Of a stretch of DNA of 64,000 nt, positions 42,499-50,814 are shown piece after piece; the stretch's first letter is position 1; every line of letters starts with the position of its first letter. The stretch comes from Panacagrimonas perspica. Its GTDB lineage: Bacteria > Pseudomonadota > Gammaproteobacteria > Nevskiales > Nevskiaceae. Location: the NCBI RefSeq assembly GCF_004364935.1, contig NZ_SOBT01000008.1, positions 1,553,534 to 1,617,533 of the forward strand. The letters are read 5' to 3'. The position numbers were made by a program, and so were the translations under genes. The notes under the pieces were generated by a model. The model ran no database searches, had not been told where the DNA came from, and was given only the letters and a program-made list of their open reading frames with translations.

Positions 42499-43596
42499 TC
42501 AGCCTCCGGCCGGAATCGTCACCACCGGGATCGGCTGCGAGCGCCCCGCCTGCGCGAGCGCGATCAGCGTCTGCACGACGCTGAACGCGAACTTCGAGTC
42601 GAAGTCGGTCTGCTCGATCCAGTAATCCCGCCGCTGGTGCTTGATACTGGCGTAGGCGTTATCCGGCATCTTCCCGCCGGTGTGCACGATGATCACCGGT
42701 CGTCGCTCGATGTCGAGGAAGCCGACCGTCGCCAGCGTCGCGCCGGAAGCCACATCTTCCGGCGGCACCTGGATCTGCGCGCCCACCTCGGTGAGCATGC
42801 CGATCACGGATCGGGTCACGATGCCCACCCGTGATCCGCTCTCGTCGGCCACGCCGTACAGCACCTCGATGTCGGTCGTGCCCGCCGGAACCGTGAGCAG
42901 CTCGCGCACCCGGGCGGCGTCGGCGCGGTCGTCGTCGCTGGCCTGCGCAGGCACTTCGATCGACATGAAGATGCGATTGCCCTGCGGCGAGCCCTCGAGG
43001 CGCATCGCGACGAAGCCCCCCAACTGCAGCCGCCGTAGCGCCTGCAGCAGTTCGAAGAATCCGTGGCTGCCGGCATTGTTGGCGCCGGAAAGCGCCGCGC
43101 TGTTCTGCAGCGATCCGATCGACTGCACCGCCAGGCGCAACAGCACGTCGATGGGAACGCCGCTCTGGACCAGTGGCAGGACCAGTGACGGTGCCAGCGG
43201 GCGTGAATAGGCGTTGGCGAAGTCCTCGCCGGTCAGCGGCGTGAACGTGAACGTCGGCCGCGTCGCGTAGCCGATGCCACCGCCGATCGAACCGGTGGTG
43301 GGCGCATTGTTCTGCGTGCTCAGCGCCGCGGCGGCGTTGGCAGAGCCGTCGAGCGAATACGCGGCGATGACCTGCGACACCGGCAGCACGACCGCGGGCT
43401 CCGCGTAACGAAGCCCCACGATATTGGCCAGCGTCTGGCGCTTCTGCGCGAACACCAGCGCCCGCGCGTAGTCGACCTGGTCGTCCTGCAGCAATCGCGT
43501 GCCGAACGGCATGCAGGCGCTGGTGGCGAGCGTCGTGGTCAGCGCAGCCATCTTGAAGAATCGAGAAACGCGCGGGTATCCCGGAACGGTCGGCAT
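42499..43596 (-). CDS. Putative lipoprotein, unknown function
   Basis: A 365-residue protein with a lipoprotein-type N-terminus (basic RVSRFFK, hydrophobic MAALTTTLATSAC; Cys28 would be lipidated). The mature region has many short beta-strands and Gln/Ala/Gly-rich stretches, a predicted helix-rich centre and a conserved-looking end (DYWIEQTDFDSKFAFSVVQTLIALAQ). I recognise no family. An internal Met just before TTTLATSAC could also start translation. It is isolated between convergent and divergent neighbours. Confidence 0.75.
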   Translation of the reverse strand: MPTVPGYPRVSRFFKMAALTTTLATSACMPFGTRLLQDDQVDYARALVFAQKRQTLANIVGLRYAEPAVVLPVSQVIAAYSLDGSANAAAALSTQNNAPTTGSIGGGIGYATRPTFTFTPLTGEDFANAYSRPLAPSLVLPLVQSGVPIDVLLRLAVQSIGSLQNSAALSGANNAGSHGFFELLQALRRLQLGGFVAMRLEGSPQGNRIFMSIEVPAQASDDDRADAARVRELLTVPAGTTDIEVLYGVADESGSRVGIVTRSVIGMLTEVGAQIQVPPEDVASGATLATVGFLDIERRPVIIVHTGGKMPDNAYASIKHQRRDYWIEQTDFDSKFAFSVVQTLIALAQAGRSQPIPVVTIPAGG

Positions 43597-43797
43597 GGAA
43601 GACGAGGTATCGACGATCAGAATGGAAGCCCGACGAAATGCCAGCAGCGGCCTTGCCCCGCAAGGGTATCAACGCCGCGGGGTGATGCGCGATCCGGGCC
43701 GGTGCCCCTGCGCGACGCGCGCCGTGGCCGACGATCGCCCGCATCGCGGGCGATCCGCGAATGGACGCACCGCACGGCTTTGCGGATGCTGCTGCGC

Positions 43798-44301
43798 ATG
43801 AGCACCGTTCGAAGCTTTCCTCCGATTGCCGATCCATCTGCGCGGACGCTGATCCTGGGCAGCATGCCGGGCGTGCAGTCGCTCGCGGCGAATCGCTACT
43901 ACGCGCATCCGCGCAATGCGTTCTGGCCGATCATGGCCGCTCTGCTCGGCTTCGACATCGAATCAACGTACGAGCGTCGTGCGCAGGCGCTGACGCAGTC
44001 CGGCTTCGCGCTCTGGGATGTGCTCGAGGCCTGCGTGCGGCCCGGCAGCCTCGACAGCGCGATCCAGACCGGCTCCCGCGTGGCCAACGACTTCCAGACC
44101 TTTTTCGCCCGGCATCCTGCTCTCGAACGCGTGTGCTTCAACGGCGCCGAAGCGGAGCGAAGCTTTCGCGTGTTCGCGCTTCCCGGGCTGGAGGTTCCGG
44201 CCCTTCGTTTCGTCCGCCTTCCCTCGACCAGCCCCGCCTACACGTTGCCATTCCAGCAGAAGCTCGCGGCATGGCGCGCAGGCCTGATCGATCCGCGCTG
44301 A
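43798..44301 (+). CDS. DNA-deoxyinosine (hypoxanthine) glycosylase, UDG superfamily
   Basis: A 167-residue base-excision repair enzyme. It has the family marks LILGSMPGVQSLA, YYAHPRNAFWPIMA and CFNGAEAERSF, and ends with PSTSPAYTLPF, the second active-site loop. These match the small deoxyinosine glycosylase family, which removes deaminated adenine from DNA. ATG at 43798 gives the usual family length; the open frame extends to 43702 with unrelated residues. The 201-base gap upstream is divergent with the lipoprotein gene. Confidence 0.88.
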   Translation: MSTVRSFPPIADPSARTLILGSMPGVQSLAANRYYAHPRNAFWPIMAALLGFDIESTYERRAQALTQSGFALWDVLEACVRPGSLDSAIQTGSRVANDFQTFFARHPALERVCFNGAEAERSFRVFALPGLEVPALRFVRLPSTSPAYTLPFQQKLAAWRAGLIDPR

Positions 44302-44369
44302 GCCCCCCCGCGCCGTGGCCGCGCTGCTACGCTCGTGCTCCCCGGATCCCGCAGCGCAATCCCTTCGCG

Positions 44370-44861
44370 ATGAGCGTCCGACGTGAACTGCTGGCACAGG
44401 CGCAAACCTGGTCGGAGCTGCTGGCCTCGGCGATGAAGGCCTGGCAACACGACGGCGAGTCGACGTTCGACACGCTGTTCCCGATCGCCATCGACGGCAA
44501 CGCAGACCGTGCGCCGTACAACGCCGGCACGCTGCTGGTGTACATGGATCCGGACTGCCATCACGACTGCCGCGAACTGCTCGCGCGCCTTCACCACTCG
44601 AAATGGTTCGGCCGCTACCGCGAGGTGGCGTTCTACCTGATGGTTCATTTCGGCAAGGAGCACCTGGTCCAGCAGGCAAAGGCCTTCATCGCCGAGCTGC
44701 CGGAAGCCGAACGCGAGGACTCGCGCCTGCGCACGCTGATCTACTGGATCTCGGGCTCGGCGGAAGAACTGATCATGCCGATGCACGCCTGGATGCGCGG
44801 CGACACCAGCGTGAAGGGCGCCGGCCCGGTGTTTCCGGACCCCACACCGCCCACGCCCTGA
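44370..44861 (+). CDS. Conserved-looking protein of unknown function
   Basis: A 163-residue soluble protein, mostly helical, with no signal peptide. Notable stretches are YNAGTLLVYMDPDCHHDC and FYLMVHFGKEHLVQQ; the clustered His/Cys in DCHHDC could bind a metal. No family is recognised. It follows the glycosylase by 68 bases and converges on lpxB with a 4-base gap. Confidence 0.65.
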   Translation: MSVRRELLAQAQTWSELLASAMKAWQHDGESTFDTLFPIAIDGNADRAPYNAGTLLVYMDPDCHHDCRELLARLHHSKWFGRYREVAFYLMVHFGKEHLVQQAKAFIAELPEAEREDSRLRTLIYWISGSAEELIMPMHAWMRGDTSVKGAGPVFPDPTPPTP

Positions 44862-44865
44862 GGCA

Positions 44866-46044
44866 TCAGCGGCGCACGGCGTCGCGCGCCAGCAATCCTG
44901 CGATCGCCTCGGTCGCGCGTTCGGCAGCATTGCAACGCAAATCCGCGCGCACGCCGTCGAAGGCCGCGAGCTGGCGCTGCCGATGCGCCGCATCATCGAG
45001 CAGCCGCTGCACCTCGGTGGCCAATGCCTCGGGCGACGCGGCGTCCTGCAGCAATTCGGTGACGGTGGGTTCCGGCGCCAGCAGATTCGGCAGGCTCACG
45101 TACGGCGTCTTGAGCAGGCCCAGGTCCAGCATCATCCAGGCCGTCAGTCTCGAAGTGCGATACGCCACGACCATCGGCCGCCCGAGCAGCAGGCATTCGA
45201 GCGTCGCGGTGCCCGAGGCGAGCATCACGACGTCGGCCGCCCGCATCGCCTCGCGCGATTGGCCCGTCAGCAAGGTCCAGCGGCATCGCGGGGCGTGCTG
45301 CGCGATCGCCGCGCGCAGCCCTGCCTCGAGCGAAGGCTTGGCGATCGGCGAGACGAACCGCACGCCGGGCAGCCGCTCGTTCAACAGCGCCGCGGCCCGC
45401 GCGAACGGCTCGGCCAGATACTTCAGCTCGCCGCCACGCGATCCGGGAAGGATCGCGATCACCGGTCCCTCGCCTTCCAAGCCCAGGTTCTTGCGCCCCT
45501 GCGCCGGCGTGATCTCGGCATCCAGCTCGTTGGCCAGCGGATGGCCGATGAACTGCGCGGTGACGCCGCTGCCCTCGTAGTGCTTCGGTTCGAAGGGGAA
45601 CAGGCAGAGCATCAGGTCCACCGATCGTGCGATGCCCTTCACGCGACCCGGCCGCCAGGCCCAGATCGTCGGACTGACGACATGCGCGGTGCGCAGGCCG
45701 CGTTCGCGAAGACGTCGCGACAAGCCCAGGTTGAAGTCCGGCGCATCGATGCCGACGAAAATGTCCGGCCGGTCCGACGTGAACTCGTCGATGAGCCGCG
45801 CACGCAGGCGCAGCAGCCGCGGAATGGCGGGCAGCACCTCGGCCAGGCCCATCACCGAGAGCTCTTCGATGGACCCGATCGACTCGCAACCGCCCTCGAC
45901 CATGCGCGGCCCGGCCACACCCCGGATGCGGGCCCCGGGGAAACGGGCCTTCAGGGCGCGAACGATCGCGCCGCCCAGCAGATCACCAGACAGTTCGCCG
46001 GCCACCAGGGCGATGCTGGGGGGGGGGCGCGCAGGCTCGGACAT
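44866..46044 (-). CDS. lpxB: Lipid-A-disaccharide synthase
   Basis: A 392-residue GT19 glycosyltransferase that joins UDP-diacylglucosamine and lipid X to make the lipid A disaccharide at the inner membrane. Visible motifs are VAGELSGDLLGG, IGIDAPDFNL, VSPTIWAWRPGRVK, CLFPFEPKHYE, FIGHPLANE, LPGSRGGELKYL and ASGTATLECLL. Length is normal. The Met at 46044 (MSEPARPPPSIALV) is the best start; a run of ten C lies just after it. No other lpx or fab genes flank it, so it is outside the usual lpxD-fabZ-lpxA-lpxB cluster. Confidence 0.96.
   Translation of the reverse strand: MSEPARPPPSIALVAGELSGDLLGGAIVRALKARFPGARIRGVAGPRMVEGGCESIGSIEELSVMGLAEVLPAIPRLLRLRARLIDEFTSDRPDIFVGIDAPDFNLGLSRRLRERGLRTAHVVSPTIWAWRPGRVKGIARSVDLMLCLFPFEPKHYEGSGVTAQFIGHPLANELDAEITPAQGRKNLGLEGEGPVIAILPGSRGGELKYLAEPFARAAALLNERLPGVRFVSPIAKPSLEAGLRAAIAQHAPRCRWTLLTGQSREAMRAADVVMLASGTATLECLLLGRPMVVAYRTSRLTAWMMLDLGLLKTPYVSLPNLLAPEPTVTELLQDAASPEALATEVQRLLDDAAHRQRQLAAFDGVRADLRCNAAERATEAIAGLLARDAVRR
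46018..46027. repeat. C10 homopolymer inside the start of lpxB
   Basis: Ten G on the plus strand (C on the coding strand) encode the Arg-Pro-Pro-Pro stretch at residues 6-9 of LpxB. It is by far the longest single-base run noticed in the window. Gain or loss of one base would shift the frame near the start of an essential lipid A gene. Confidence 0.9.
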
Positions 46045-46232
46045 CCATCCACTCCGTTTCGAAGGCGCCATTCTGAGGGCTGCGGCGCTCACCGGCGCGA
46101 CGCGCCGCGGGCCGGAAGCGCTGTCACGATCCTGTCGAAGGTCGCAGGGCTAGAATCCCTCGATCCGGGTCATTCCCGAACCATAGCGGGCCGTATGCGG
46201 TCCGAAGAGCACCTCGCCTCCCGACCTCCTTC

Positions 46233-47339
46233 GTGATCCCGTCCTCGCCCCTCGCGTTCCATCCCCTCGTTCTGCTGTTGATGATGACGCTGTCCGGCGT
46301 CGCCGCATGCTCCCGTTCCGACGCCGAACCCGCCAAGCGCACGGCGCCCGCCGGTGCCAGCGTGGAAGTCGCCGAAGTGCGCACCGGCGCCGTCGAGCGA
46401 CGCTGGTCGGCGGTGGGATCGCTGAAGGCCAACGAGAGCGTGATCGTGCGACCGGAAATTGCCGGCCGCATCTCGCGCATCGGCTTCGAGGAAGGCCAGC
46501 GCGTGAACCGCGGCGTTGCGCTGTTCGAACTCGATGACTCGGTATTCCTCGCCGAGGTGGCGCGGGCACAGGCCAACCTCGTGCTGTCCGGCAGCAATGC
46601 GAAGCGCTCGAAGGAACTGTTCGAGCGCGGCCTGATTTCCGCCGCGGATCGCGATTCCGTGCGCGCCGCGCAGGAACTCGACGAGGCCTCGCTGCGGCTG
46701 GCGCGGGCACAGGCCGCCAAGACCGTGCTGGTCGCACCGTTCGCCGGCAATGCCGGCCTGCGCGGCGCGGCCGTCGGCGATTACGTGAATCCCGGGCAGG
46801 ACCTGGTTGTGCTCGAGGACCTGGACCGGGTGAAGCTCGAGTTCCGCCTGCCGGAACTGGCGATGCCGGACATCGAGGTCGGCCAGTCGGTGGAGGTCAA
46901 TCTGGACGCCTACCCCGGCGAGACGTTCAAGGCCCAGCTCTACGCGCTGGACTCGCGCGTGGCCGACGACACGCGCTCGATCGGCGCAAGGGCGCTGCTC
47001 GACAACCCGGACGGACGCCTGCGGCCCGGCATGTTCGCGCGCGTGAACCTGGTGGTGTCGCGCAAGGAGAACGCACTGCTGATTCCCGAGCAGGCGCTGC
47101 TGGCGCGCGGCGGGAAATCCTTCGTCTACACGATCGACCAGGGCAAGGCGGTGGAGACCGAGGTGCAGCTCGGCCAGCGCCAGCCCGGCCAGGTGGAGAT
47201 CCTGAAGGGCCTGAGCGCCGGGCAGGTGATCGTCACCAGCGGATTGCAGCGCATCGGCAACGGGGCGGCTGTCAAAACGGCCCCGAAAGCACAGGACGCG
47301 GCCCGCGAAAGCGCGAAGCCGCCGGCTGCGGCATCCTGA
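46233..47339 (+). CDS. RND efflux periplasmic adaptor subunit (MexE/MdtA-like)
   Basis: A 368-residue membrane fusion protein with a lipoprotein-like N-terminus (LLLMMTLSGVAAC). The lipoyl half-motifs are RPEIAGRISRIGFEEGQRVNRG and APFAGNAGLRGAAVGDYVNPGQDLV, flanking a helical hairpin. The beta-barrel and membrane-proximal domains follow (ALDSRVADDTRSIGARALL, LLIPEQALLARGGKSFVY). It bridges an RND pump and an outer membrane channel. No pump or channel gene is next to it; a DUF1329 gene follows after 27 bases. It starts with GTG. Confidence 0.92.
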   Translation: MIPSSPLAFHPLVLLLMMTLSGVAACSRSDAEPAKRTAPAGASVEVAEVRTGAVERRWSAVGSLKANESVIVRPEIAGRISRIGFEEGQRVNRGVALFELDDSVFLAEVARAQANLVLSGSNAKRSKELFERGLISAADRDSVRAAQELDEASLRLARAQAAKTVLVAPFAGNAGLRGAAVGDYVNPGQDLVVLEDLDRVKLEFRLPELAMPDIEVGQSVEVNLDAYPGETFKAQLYALDSRVADDTRSIGARALLDNPDGRLRPGMFARVNLVVSRKENALLIPEQALLARGGKSFVYTIDQGKAVETEVQLGQRQPGQVEILKGLSAGQVIVTSGLQRIGNGAAVKTAPKAQDAARESAKPPAAAS

Positions 47340-47366
47340 CGGCCACCCGTCCAGCCCCGGCCACCA

Positions 47367-48707
47367 ATGAACCGCAGCTTCGCTGCCCTGTTGTGTGCGG
47401 GAATCACCTGTAGCGGAACGCTCGCGCTGGCCAAGGCGCCGCCGGAGCGCGCGGCGGAACTGGGCACGACGCTCACGCCGATGGGCAGCGAGGCCGCCGG
47501 CAATGCGGACGGTTCGATCCCGGCCTGGAAGCCGCTGACCGATACCAAATTCAAGCGCGGCGACAATCCTTACGCGGCCGACAAGCCGATCGCGACGATC
47601 ACCGCGAAGAACGTCGGCGAGTACGAGCCCTTCCTCACCGAGGGGCACAAGGCGCTGTTCAAGACCTTCCCCGACACCTATCGCATCAAGCTCTACCCGA
47701 GCCACCGCGGCGCGGCGTATCCGCAATGGTTCCTCGACGCCACCAAGGCCAATGCCTCGACGGTCGAGCTGACCAATTCCGGCCACGGTTTCTGCTGCGC
47801 GGCGCAGGGCTTCCCGTTCCCGATTCCGGGCAACGGCACCGAGGTGATGTGGAATCACATCGTGCGTTACAACACGCAGGGCTATCGCGGATACGTGGCG
47901 GCTGCGGCCACGACCAGCGCAGGCGACTACGTGGTCGAGCGTTCCTACCTCGAGCTGAGCTACGTCTACAACAGCCCCAAGGCGACGCCCGCGACGCTGA
48001 ACAACCAGAACCTCTACGTGATGAGCAAGACGGTGGCGCCGGTCAGCAAGGCGGGCACCTCCTACCTGCTGCACGTGCCGCTCGACCGCATCAAGCAGTC
48101 GACCGGTGTCTGGTCCTTCATCTCCGGCGGACGCACGTTGCGCATCGGCGAAGTCGGCTACGACAACCCGGCGTTCGAAGGCCTGATGACGCAGGACCAG
48201 ATCGACATGTTCAACGGCCCGCTGGATCGCTACACGATCAAGCTGGTGGGCAAGCGCGAGATGATCGTCCCCTACGACAGCTACCGGCTGTACGACCCCG
48301 ACCTGAAGTACAAGGACATCATCACCAAGGGCCACATCAACCAGGACGAGGCCCGCTACGAGAAGCACCGCGTCTGGATCATCGAGGCGACGGTCCGCGA
48401 GGGCATCTCGCACCGTTACAAGAAGCGCGTGTTCTACCTCGACGAGGACTCCTGGATCGTCATCGCCCAGGACATCTACGACGAGCGCGACCAGTTCTGG
48501 CGCTTCGCCGAGTCGCACTCCATCAACTTCCCGAACGTGCCCGTGATGGTCAACGGCGTGCAGGTCCACTACGACCTGCAGTCGCGCCGCTACGTGATCC
48601 TCAATCTCACCAACGAGGAGAAGGAACTGATCGAGTACGACTGGAAGGCGGAACCCTCGTACTTCACACCGGCCAATCTCAAGCGCTTCACGTCGAACCG
48701 GCGCTAG
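47367..48707 (+). CDS. DUF1329 family exported protein (LolA-like fold)
   Basis: A 446-residue protein with a signal peptide ending around LALAKA (residue 23). It shows the DUF1329 pattern: LGTTLTPMGSEAAGNADGSIPAW, FPDTYRIKLYPSHR, VMWNHIVRYNTQGYRG, LRIGEVGYDNPAFEGL and DEDSWIVIAQDIYD. Members are outer membrane or periplasmic proteins in Pseudomonas-type bacteria, commonly found with RND or MMPL exporters and lipid or steroid degradation genes; their molecular role is unsettled. It probably forms an operon with the adaptor gene. A REP element follows its stop by 3 bases. Confidence 0.92.
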   Translation: MNRSFAALLCAGITCSGTLALAKAPPERAAELGTTLTPMGSEAAGNADGSIPAWKPLTDTKFKRGDNPYAADKPIATITAKNVGEYEPFLTEGHKALFKTFPDTYRIKLYPSHRGAAYPQWFLDATKANASTVELTNSGHGFCCAAQGFPFPIPGNGTEVMWNHIVRYNTQGYRGYVAAAATTSAGDYVVERSYLELSYVYNSPKATPATLNNQNLYVMSKTVAPVSKAGTSYLLHVPLDRIKQSTGVWSFISGGRTLRIGEVGYDNPAFEGLMTQDQIDMFNGPLDRYTIKLVGKREMIVPYDSYRLYDPDLKYKDIITKGHINQDEARYEKHRVWIIEATVREGISHRYKKRVFYLDEDSWIVIAQDIYDERDQFWRFAESHSINFPNVPVMVNGVQVHYDLQSRRYVILNLTNEEKELIEYDWKAEPSYFTPANLKRFTSNRR

Positions 48708-48710
48708 CGG

Positions 48711-48785
48711 CCCGTAGCCCGGACGAAGTCCGGGAGTTTTCCTCCCGTCGGAGTGATATCCCGGACTGCGTCCGGGCTACGGGGG
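48711..48785. repeat. REP element copy 1 (paired GTAG palindromes)
   Basis: Two arms face each other: GTAGCCCGGACGAAGTCCGGG on the left and its inverted counterpart with loop GCA on the right, ending GGGCTACGGGGG. Each arm is itself a hairpin (CCCGGAC/GTCCGGG) preceded by GTAG, the layout of RAYT-associated REP sequences. It lies between tandem plus-strand genes. Confidence 0.9.
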
Positions 48786-48892
48786 AAACCCTCTGCAAGG
48801 CACGCGAAATGCTTAAGGGGCAATTCATGTCATCGGCCCTAGTGTTCGCTCCAGAGTCAGTCCAACTGGGGATCTGACCGACGGAGATTCCG

Positions 48893-49498
48893 ATGAACAA
48901 GCTGGCCCTTCCTCTGATGATTGCCGCCGTGAGCCTGGCCGCGACGCAGGCCGAGGCCGGTTCGCGGTACCGCTATGCCGACAACGATCGCAGCGACCGC
49001 TGGGAAGAACCCAGCCGCACGCAGTACGAGTATGCGGAGGTCGTGTCGGCCAACCCCATCTACCGCACGGTGCGCGTCGAGCAGCCGCGCCGCGAGTGCT
49101 GGGACGAGCGCGTTGTCTACAACGAGCGCCAGGACCGTGACTACTGGATGGACAACGGCACGGCCGGTGGCCTGGTCGGTGCGATCGCCGGTGGCGTGGT
49201 CGGCCACCAGTTCGGCAAGGGTCGCGGCAACAAGGCGGCCACCGCGCTGGGTGCCGTGATCGGCGCCGGCATCGGTCAGCGCGCGGCGGTGCAGAACAGC
49301 CGCGAGCGCAGCGGCAGCTACGAGCGCGTCGGCTACGAAGAGCGTTGCGAGACGAAGACCGACTACCGCACCGAACAGCGCATCGACGGCTACGACGTGG
49401 CCTATCGCTACGGCGGCCGGGTCTACAACACGACCATGCCGTACGACCCGGGCGCCCGCATCCCGGTGGACGTCAACGTCCGCCCGGTGCGGGATTGA
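48893..49498 (+). CDS. Glycine-zipper 2TM domain outer membrane protein
   Basis: A 201-residue exported protein with a signal peptide (LPLMIAAVSLAATQAEA, to about residue 22). The centre holds a glycine zipper of the 17-kDa surface antigen type (GGLVGAIAGGVVGHQFG, ALGAVIGAGIG). The flanks are Tyr/Arg-rich with two or three cysteines. Such proteins sit in the outer membrane and are often part of envelope stress responses. GGAG lies 7 bases before the ATG. Confidence 0.9.
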   Translation: MNKLALPLMIAAVSLAATQAEAGSRYRYADNDRSDRWEEPSRTQYEYAEVVSANPIYRTVRVEQPRRECWDERVVYNERQDRDYWMDNGTAGGLVGAIAGGVVGHQFGKGRGNKAATALGAVIGAGIGQRAAVQNSRERSGSYERVGYEERCETKTDYRTEQRIDGYDVAYRYGGRVYNTTMPYDPGARIPVDVNVRPVRD

Positions 49499-49547
49499 TC
49501 ACACTTTGCTCCGCGGCTCGGGCCGCGGTTCCCACTAGAATCCGGCA

Positions 49548-49841
49548 ATGCGAATCCAGGGACTGATGGTGCTGATGATCGTGGCAGGGGGGCTTGCGCT
49601 GAGCGAGCCCGCCTTCGCCCGCGATCGCGGCTTCTTCGGGACCGGCCTCGAAGGCCAGGGACGCGATGCCAGTCTGGTCGATCGGCGCGCTTCGCGGATG
49701 ACCGCGGCACAGGCGGCCCGCGAAGCGCAGCATCGCTATGGCGGCGGCAAGGTGCTCAGCGTGGACCCGGCCAGTGACGGATTTCACGTGAAGCTGCTCA
49801 GGGACGGCGATGTTCGGGTTGTATTCATCGCGGATCACTGA
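49548..49841 (+). CDS. Small exported PepSY-like protein
   Basis: A 97-residue protein with a signal peptide (LMVLMIVAGGLALSEPAFA). The mature part ends with a PepSY-type pattern: MTAAQAAREAQHRYGGGKVLSVDP, then DGFHVKLLRDGDVRVVFI. PepSY proteins are thought to inhibit proteases or sense envelope state, and in Xanthomonad-like genomes one commonly lies before the phoP-phoQ genes, as here. Confidence 0.8.
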   Translation: MRIQGLMVLMIVAGGLALSEPAFARDRGFFGTGLEGQGRDASLVDRRASRMTAAQAAREAQHRYGGGKVLSVDPASDGFHVKLLRDGDVRVVFIADH

Positions 49842-50014
49842 GAGTCGCTGCACCGTCTTCGCGGTTCCGTGTCGACGCTTTTTCCAGCACCCGGGCGAAC
49901 CGGTACAAGGCGAGTTCGCGACCGCGCTGCCACGCGGCGTTTGAGATCCGACGGACCCGCGGTGCCACGCTTCCCTATCGTTAATTTTCAGTTTTCCCCC
50001 GAGGTTGACCCAAT

Positions 50015-50692
50015 ATGCGCGCTCTAGTGATCGAGGATGACCCGCACCTTCGCGGGCAAGTCACCCAGATGTTTTCGGACGAGGGCTTTGCCGTGGATCA
50101 GGCAGCCGACGGCGAGAACGGCCTCTACATGGCGACGGAATATCCGGTCGACATCGCGATCGTCGATCTGGGCCTGCCCGGCACCAGCGGCATCGACATC
50201 ATCCGCAAGGCACGCAAGGCCGGCCGCAGCTTCCCGATCCTGATCCTGACGGCGCGCGACGGTTGGCAGAGCAAGGTCGAAGGCCTGGAAGCCGGCGCCG
50301 ACGACTACCTCGTCAAGCCCTTCCACCGCGAAGAGCTGCTGGCACGTGCACGCGCGCTGCTGCGTCGTTCCGGCGGCTGGGCCCAGCCGCAGCTCACCTG
50401 CGGCCCGGTCACCGTCGACACGACGGCCAAGACCGTCACCGTCAACGAGCGTCCGGTGGAACTCACCGCGTATGAGTTCAAGGTGCTCGAATACCTGATC
50501 CTGCACGCGGGCGAAGTGGTGTCGAAGTCGACGCTCACCGAGCACCTTTACGCCGAGGAAGACGAGCGCGACAGCAACGTCATCGAAGTCTTCATCCGTC
50601 GCCTGCGCACGAAGATCGACCCGGACGGCACGCTGGCGCCGATCACGACCTTGCGCGGCAGCGGCTATCGCTGGGACCTTCCGCGAAGCTGA
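50015..50692 (+). CDS. PhoP-like response regulator (OmpR family)
   Basis: A 225-residue two-domain regulator. The receiver has the acidic pair Glu7/Asp8-Asp9, phospho-acceptor Asp51 in IVDLGLPG, Thr in LILTAR and Lys in LVKPFH. The C-terminal winged helix has ELTAYEFKVLEYL and NVIEVFIRRLRTKI. It should activate transcription when phosphorylated by the kinase encoded next to it, perhaps in response to Mg2+ or envelope stress as in PhoP. GAGG lies about 10 bases before the ATG. Confidence 0.93.
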   Translation: MRALVIEDDPHLRGQVTQMFSDEGFAVDQAADGENGLYMATEYPVDIAIVDLGLPGTSGIDIIRKARKAGRSFPILILTARDGWQSKVEGLEAGADDYLVKPFHREELLARARALLRRSGGWAQPQLTCGPVTVDTTAKTVTVNERPVELTAYEFKVLEYLILHAGEVVSKSTLTEHLYAEEDERDSNVIEVFIRRLRTKIDPDGTLAPITTLRGSGYRWDLPRS

Positions 50693-50814
50693 GGGATGCG
50701 CCGCAGGCAGACCGGAGCGCTGCTGCCCGGCCTGTCCTGCGGCTTGCGATTTCACATCGGGAATAATGGGCCGTCTTGCGCCGCTTTCCGCGACGGGGCT
50801 GGCCACCGGAGGGC

